Both the position numbers and the translations under genes were made by a program. The notes under the pieces are model-generated. The model searched no databases, was not told where the DNA came from, and saw only the letters and a program-made list of their open reading frames with translations. Of a stretch of DNA of 64,000 nucleotides, positions 58,159 to 64,000 are shown piece by piece (positions within the stretch are counted from its first letter, which is position 1; every line of letters begins with the position of its first letter). Source of the DNA: Anastrepha obliqua (Eukaryota > Arthropoda > Insecta > Diptera > Tephritidae); the NCBI RefSeq assembly GCF_027943255.1, contig NC_072893.1:61164001-61228000 (forward strand), in the 5' to 3' direction.

Positions 58159-59638
58159 CAGCGCACGCTCTATAACGTGAACTCATTCAAACCAAGACAG
58201 TTCACGTTAACAAAAGTGTTCACGTTTTGGAATGCCCAAAAAGACTAAGTAAATACATTTTTTCACATTTAAATTCACCTTTATTCTGTTTTCGTTTCGT
58301 AATTGAAAATTACGTCATACGATGGTTTTATTTAAAAAATCAGTCATATTTTTTTGTATCTTCTGTTTTTCTAAAACTTGAAGCATAGCTTTCTCCCTTA
58401 ACCGTCTTAGCACAATCATATCACTTTGATCGACGTCTTCAAGACCAGCCCATATTAACGCCTTGTTGAAAATTTCAACTGCTTCAGTCGGCTTAATTTT
58501 CTCCAGTTGCTCTAATACGCTGTCATCATCGGATTCGTCCTCTTGTTGATGATCGTTATCTGCATTGCCCTCCTCGATATTTTCGTTCCATTCATGAATG
58601 GCTGGTAACGTGAATTGAATCTGAAATTTTCAATAAAAAATAGTTTTTTCAATAACCCACATACATATCTTTGAGCATATCTGCGAACACAAACGAACCT
58701 CAGGATTTAAACTACTAAGGAGATCGACGGTGTTGCTCATCAAGGTGCGAAGTTCAGCTTCACATATTTCTTTTAAAACGCCAACGGAAAATTATCTTCG
58801 GGATACTTAGCTAATGTTGCTTCACCAACACGAAACCAAGCCGCATCCAAAATATTTATAGTTGTTTTTAAGTTAATTTTTTTCAACGACTCGAGCAAAT
58901 CAGACTTTGTCGCTTCTATTGAAGCTAGAAGACTGTTTCTGTAATGCAACTTAGTGATTTTTATTGCATTCTGATCCATCGGTTGAATAAGGGGAGTAAC
59001 GTTTGGTGGCATAAGCATTGCCGAAACTTACCCATTCACCGTTGTCAGTTCAGCTTCTTTTGGGTGAGAAGGAGTGTTGTCGATTAGGAGGAGAGCTTTA
59101 ATTGGTAAGGCTTTCTCCTTTAAAAAAGGTTACATACCTTCAAAAACAACCAGTTAACCTTAAAAATCGGACAAAACTTGAAAGAAATATTCACCTGTGG
59201 AACAATTGACTCATGAAACCATTGCTTGAAAGTAGCGGACGTCATCCACGCGGATTTCAAGCTCTTATAGTCGGTGGGACACTGAAAGTTTTTAAAGCAG
59301 CGTGGATTCTTCGGCTTTCCAATTACCAAAAGCTGAAGCTTGTGGGATCCAGTGGCGTTCGAATGGCATAAAAACGTGATTCGCTGCTTCTCGGAATTTA
59401 CCCCTGGGGCTCTCTTCTCCAAACTGGACGCGTACGTTTTCTCTGGCAAAAGTCCCCAGAATAACCCCGACTCATCAGCATTATGATCGTTGCACCACTC
59501 CAATTCGGCCATTTTAGCTTTAAGTTTTAATTTAAACGGATCCATTATCTGAGGTTGCGAAGACAGTTTTTCGCCTGATATTTTAAGAAGACGAATTCTG
59601 CCTAATTCGGCCCTAACTGATTCTTCGGCATGCCTCAC
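58159..59638 (-). mobile_element. Tigger-type transposon with jerky-like transposase, 5'-truncated
   Basis: The right terminus CAGCGCACGCTCTATAACGT follows TA at 58,157-58,158 and resembles Tigger/pogo ends. The minus-strand gene shows a DDE endonuclease of the CENP-B/jerky group: NADESGLFWGLLPEKTY (first Asp), KALLLIDNTPSHPKEAEL (second Asp) and LMPPNVTPLIQPMDQ (third Asp). The N-terminal DNA-binding domains are missing; the copy stops at 59,638. Two introns are suggested: a CAG|GTGAAT donor at 59,194, and a 58,620-58,700 intron with GTTCG start and TTTCAG end. One in-frame TAA (about 59,031) and one single-base frameshift (about 58,775) break it. An acidic C-terminus (EDESDDDSVLEQLEKIKPTE) is present. 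Confidence 0.8.
59120..59638 (-). pseudogene. Jerky-like transposase, first catalytic segment
   Basis: A 172-codon open frame whose first part (to about FHESIVPQ) is genuine transposase with the first catalytic Asp in NADESG. The last 30 codons probably read into an intron. The true N-terminus lies beyond the break at 59,638, so the Met at the beginning is not the natural start. The downstream segment with the third Asp is the separate frame at 58,773-59,018. See the element entry for the other breaks. Confidence 0.7.
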
Positions 59639-60390
59639 TGTAATTCTAGTCGGGTATTAGTTGTCTATCCGAATGTTATAGCTTGTGACCTCACGGTGAA
59701 ATTTTTTTCTATGCTCGACTGGCAATTTCAGTACTCAGAGTGCACCGTCTGCTTTTCGAAGAAGGAATATTGTAAATTTATATCGCTGAAATACCTACAG
59801 TCAGTCAAAACAATTTGTGTGGTTTTTTTACAACAGTCACAATATTTTTCATGATATATTTTTTATTTTTTGTTAATTTTGTATAAAAATATAGTTGTTG
59901 GTGTCATGATAAAAATATAGTAAGGTAGAACCGCAAGAGAGGCACTTTTACTTTTATTTTTGGACATTTGCAAACCATGTAATCTCACACTCTCATATCC
60001 ATTGATTGTTTTGGTTTTGTATTTTCATTCATTGGTTAAAAAATATTTCTATAAAATTCTTCTACGCCGCATAATGTGTAAAATTCAAATAAAACCATCA
60101 TAAAATCTAAATTTTAGTTCTTAAATTTTAATATCATGAATGGGAGGTACGCGCAAGTATCACCGAATTCTTTGGTAAGATCTTTATTCAGAACATATGA
60201 TGCTTCTACATTCACCACTGCAAACAACCTATCCAGTTCCAAATAAGATCAAAAGACTCTCTTTTCAAATCTCTCTAAATTATATTAATAAAAGAAAATT
60301 GAAATTGAAATTACATTTATTAGTACTTAACAATTTTTTATAAATATCTATGATAATAAATTTAATTTCTTGTATTCATCTACATATATA
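59639..60390. other. No recognised feature
   Basis: AT-rich DNA; frame at 59,630-59,854 (+) is motif-free. Confidence 0.5.
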
Positions 60391-60392
60391 TA

Positions 60393-61043
60393 CTAGGTTT
60401 TTCAATCAATTTTGCAGTTCGATAAGAAAAGCACAATTTTATGATTTGAAATATACTTTATTATTCAGTATAGTCTACCTGAACGTCAATACGCATGATT
60501 TTTTTAGGTCTAGAAACAGATGAAAGTCGCAAGTGGCCCAATTCTGGTGAATATGTTGGATGCTCCAACAATTCGAACTTTAATAAGGTTTAATTATTTT
60601 ACCAATTTGCAAGTAATCCACCAACAAAACTCCCTTCCCTGAATGCGGCACCCATTAAGTACACAGCTTTCGAAACCCAATACTTCAGTCAAAATATCTC
60701 TTGCCCTATCTAGAGTTGTCTAGAGCTTCCTATATTTTTCGCATTAGATTTTTGGTGTTGTTTCTGTTTTTGGACGTCGTTTATGTGGATCGTCTTCAAG
60801 GCTAGATGCACCTAGATGTTGTTTTAGAAGAAAACATGTAAGAATTGAGATTATTTTAGATTGCACTATTTTTATTCAAACTAGCAATTAAATGTGAAAA
60901 GTGGCATCATTTAAATGTCCACCATGAGCACGTCTACGGGTTATAGGTAAAATCCACCAAACAGTCGATTCACGAATGCAACACTTTGCGCTACAACAAC
61001 AATATTTTCAACAGATCGAGAGAGGTACTTTTGAAAGACCCTT
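60393..61043 (-). mobile_element. Mariner remnant (CTAGG-type ends)
   Basis: The left end CTAGGTTTTTCAATCAATTT follows TA at 60,391-60,392 and continues AGTTCGATAAGAAAAGCACA, which matches GGTTTGATAAGAAAAACACT in the copy at 26,868. The right end, reverse complemented, reads AAAGGGTCTTTCAAAAGTAC at a TA. Transposase traces on the minus strand (KVRIVGASNIF, IGPLATFI) are hardly readable. It appears to be an older copy of the same family. Confidence 0.6.
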
Positions 61044-63186
61044 TATTGAAAATCATTAAATAGCGGATGAGATAGGCTAACCTTTTCACTGGTAGAACTT
61101 ATACTGATTGCTTGGACGGTGTTCTTTGTGTCTCCAGCCACACATATGTATCCATCAAGCACTTAAAAGTTCATAAGTTCACACATCACTACAACGGTCG
61201 CGTGCTTATAAATACTATATTTATGTATAATCTTATCTTAATCTTATATAAAACTAAAAGTTACTCATTTTAAAAAACAAAAATGAGAAGGTATATGTCT
61301 GCACACATATTTGCCAAATTTCTTCGAAGTCACATCTACCTCAAGTTGCTTGTTTGTATATATAATATTAACTCAGAGTAAATTTGTGAAATTCATTATA
61401 CACAATTTTCTGCGTTCGTGCGTTTTGTCACGATAATTTGGCGCAGTTAACAGAACGCCGTTCTCAATGAGTTTATAATTTTCTAAGATTATTCAAGAAC
61501 ACCTATTAGCAATGAATATTAACATGACCCTGCACTCGGTCTATTGCCTTCTTCAAATTTTTCTTACATATATACATTTATGTATATATTTTTATTTTTT
61601 ATTCGTTGTGTATTAGTACCAGCTTTTTTCCCATTGTGATTATTTTGATTTTTTTTGTTTTTAATTTACGATTGTTTTTGGTTATGGCGCCCACAATATT
61701 TCAAAGCCTATTAAATGCGCGTCTATTATCACGAAATATGTGTAAAGGATTTTCAGTTGACTGGCGCCAGCTGTGTTGGAAGGTCAGGGATTGTAGAATT
61801 CAAGCAAAGAAAAAAAACAAGAAAAGCAGAAAAAAGGTATAATTTATTAATTTTTATGTATAAAAGTAATATATGTGTTTACGAAGAACTTCTCATTAAA
61901 AGGTGTACATGTTTATTTAGACAAAATATCTGCCAATCCTCTGAGGCGGCTTATGCTTCTTAATAATGTTAAATACTTGTTTAAAAAGATAATATGGCAT
62001 TTTATTCAGCAAAATCATTTGCTGCATAGAAGGGCAATCTCCGTTCCGGTCATGGCCTCTAAGACCCTCGCTGATGTGATGGCCTATATTTTATATATCT
62101 CCTCCTTTTGACTGTCCTTCAGGATTGCATTAATTATTAAATACTGAATTGTACATTTTGGCGTTATTATGAGCTTAGCCCATCCCTTGAAAACGATCCA
62201 AAATAAGCAGCAGTTTTATAGTAGTTGGGCTTTAGAGCTTGCTTGGTGAGCTTAAGATCATTACACTCAAGTGAGTACCTGGTGCTTCCAATAACTCTAG
62301 GAGTTTGAGGTTGGCACCACCATCGGAGAAGGAATATGTGGGATCTTTATCAGCCATAGTGGACGGTTGGACGTGTTTTAGAATGCATAGGCTTTCATCA
62401 TAACGTAATGGTGGTCACAGGCATTTACTGATGCTCTCTGATTTTCCCTGTCCCAATCTGAAAATTGTTTCAATAGTGCTAGTCACCTGTCACCGTGTTC
62501 GGCAAGATTAAAAAAAAACAGGTCTTTTTTCATTTTTTTAATTTGCTCGTACTAGGATGTTCTCTTTGTTCGCTCTTTCGATAACGGTTTATAGTGCAAT
62601 TTTCTGACAAATATTTATGTGGTACATTTTAACCCATTAAATAACTATTTTATGACAAGAGACAAAAATACCCATCTATTAAAGAGTTAGACGGTTAGAA
62701 TAGTTCTCAAAAATGTTTCCTGTTGCACTTCCCGTAGCACTGCTGAATCACTTGTCTCAAATGTAAGGTCCACATATTTTACTTTGCCGGTTACCATAAG
62801 AACGCGCAAAAGGGTGGCTTAAAAATTGCGTTGATTCTTGAAATTCTTTTTTTTTGGCTGATGATGTTGGGTGTTTTCTTCGATATAAAAAAAGTTTCGA
62901 GCTTTCGCTATAAAGAAAAAATTCATAAGGCCACTTGCAAAATAAATTGTGAAAAATCAACGCGAGTTTTGAGCCACTTTAAACCTGCACTTTATTTTAC
63001 CAAAATTCCATGGGTTATAAATGAACGAATGAATCAAAATGAAGTATGCACTTCGACGCCACGTTTTTTCGTACCCTCTATTCATTACAGTGCCTCTTCT
63101 AATGGTTATGGTTAATGGTTGTAAAGGGTTAAGGTATGGCCCTTTAGCACTGCGACCATATTGATCTATTGTGCACCCTATGCTGT
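61044..63186. other. No recognised gene
   Basis: AT-rich DNA. Frames at 61,606-62,111 (+) contain a Lys-rich low-complexity part and no known motif. At 62,290-62,340 a VGTTIGEGICGIF-like frame weakly recalls the beginning of a LINE RNase H domain, but not strongly enough to call. Confidence 0.4.
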
Positions 63187-63640
63187 CTATTGACTGTTAA
63201 GTATGCTTAGGAATTGTACCAGCTCCTTCTGAGGGAGTGATTGAAACCTTTTCCTTCTATGCGTCAACCCCGGACATTCGATAATGAGATGTTCTATAGA
63301 CTCCTCATCTTCGCAGCAGAATCTGAGGGTGCTGGTGTTAGTTATGCCTAATTTATGTAAGTGTTTGTTGCAGGTGAAGTGACCCGTGAGGGCGCCTGTG
63401 AGAGTGCGAATGCTCTTTTTGTTTAACGTGAGGGCCATGTTAGCTCTTTTAGCGTTGAAACTTAGGAACTTTTTGGAGTGTTTAAGACCCTCTACATTGT
63501 TCCAATGCTGATCCAATGCCTCTTCTAAACTCAGCCCTAAACCTAAGATGAAGTTGGGCTGAGCGTATGCACTTTTCATCTGGCCACACCCGGCCGAAAT
63601 TTTTAATCGTTTTCTCGCATAGCATCCTATACAAAAAGAT
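63187..63640 (-). mobile_element. Jockey-like LINE C-terminus, first copy
   Basis: The minus-strand frame reads NVEGLKHSKKFLSFNAKRAN, LTLNKKSIRTLTGALTGHFT, CNKHLHKLGITNTSTLRFC, CEDEESIEHLIIECPGLTHR and ends after QFLSILNSQ. This is the zinc-finger-like tail of a Jockey-clade ORF2 with its Cys and His residues in place. The frame is intact over its last 160 codons, though the RNase H domain before it is out of frame (GRVWPDEKCIRSAQLHLRF in another phase). Confidence 0.75.
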
Positions 63641-64000
63641 GGTGTGTGCAATGGCTGCGCAATCTGCAATGACCTGTGGGAATGCCATTGAGCATTCTCA
63701 GTTTGTTCTTAGCGAGGGTTATGAGTTGCCTGAACCTTTTTTGATTATTCCCCCAGTAAGAACTTCGTTTGCTGTATCCCATAGTTTGGTACCAGCTTAC
63801 CCCTCGAAGCCTTAATGCTTCGCTTCTAAGTTCCTCTTTGATAGCGTATTGTCCCATAGCAAGGAAAGATGCGGGTCCTATTAATAACGAGGCCATCGTA
63901 TACTTTGTTCCCAGTTATACTGCTATGTTCTAGGTTCCACACGAGGCGGATGCGCTCGATGTACTCAAAGCATAAGTTATAAGCACTTGATTTCAAAGCA
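63641..64000 (-). mobile_element. Jockey-like LINE C-terminus, second adjoining copy
   Basis: Immediately upstream on the same strand a second, different C-terminal segment is present: SYWGNNQKRFRQLITLAKNK and LRMLNGIPTGHCRLRSHCTH. The LTGHxxxxxH type block therefore occurs twice in a row, once in each copy. The copy runs off the window end. Confidence 0.6.

Noticed and set aside
62280..62480. Possible LINE RNase H scrap
   Set aside because: Only a short VGTTIGEGICGIF-like frame is suggestive; the catalytic motifs that should follow are not readable.

Overview
The window looks like AT-rich, gene-poor nuclear DNA of a higher dipteran. The mix of mariner, Tc1, IS630-type and pogo/Tigger DNA transposons, Jockey-like and RTE-like LINEs, and a tRNA-derived SINE with TATG/TA microsatellites is what I would expect of a tephritid fruit fly. 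That placement is inference from general familiarity; no search was run. There is no bacterial-style operon content, no intact long gene, no rRNA, no CRISPR array and no convincing functional tRNA.

Host genes: the only confident host coding sequence is one exon at 53,981-54,196 (+). It encodes the acidic N-terminus and first membrane helix of an SLC7/LAT-type amino-acid transporter and stops at a GTAAGT donor inside the conserved GTMIG(S)GIF motif. Its frame has no ATG of its own, so an upstream exon is needed; 51,685-51,757 fits in phase. The GC-richer stretch at about 51,200-51,760, within 49,990-51,757, may be the 5' leader. The next exon was not found, so the following intron is probably longer than 9.8 kb. 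Two other short coding-like islands (898-1,041 and about 11,155-11,350) are unidentified.

Transposon layout: 5-8 kb holds an RTE-like LINE with a truncated SINE nearby. 10.7 kb is a short inverted-repeat element. 13 kb is a LINE endonuclease remnant. 15-23 kb holds MITE copies, a SINE, a Tc1 deletion derivative, a TTAA-flanked foldback element and a LINE nested in a MITE. 24-26 kb holds two LINE RNase H remnants. 27-30 kb holds mariner and IS630 remnants. 31-38 kb holds a tRNA-headed repeat, LINE scraps and a SINE cluster. 39.6-41.9 kb holds a mariner and a pogo-type element. 43.7-48.8 kb holds IS630 elements (one split by a LINE), a SINE, a mariner and a LINE scrap. 53.2 kb is an IS630 element in the transporter intron. 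55-64 kb holds LINE C-termini, a MITE, a Tigger/jerky-like gene with introns and a mariner.

The most interesting structural observation is that the tRNA-derived SINE family and the RTE-like LINE in this window share a 3' tail: two matching 10-base blocks flank an unrelated hairpin, the arrangement expected if the SINE borrows the LINE's reverse transcriptase. Also notable are a recurrent MITE family (seven copies or fragments), two readable nested insertions, and a TTAA-flanked foldback element with a 22-base G tract.
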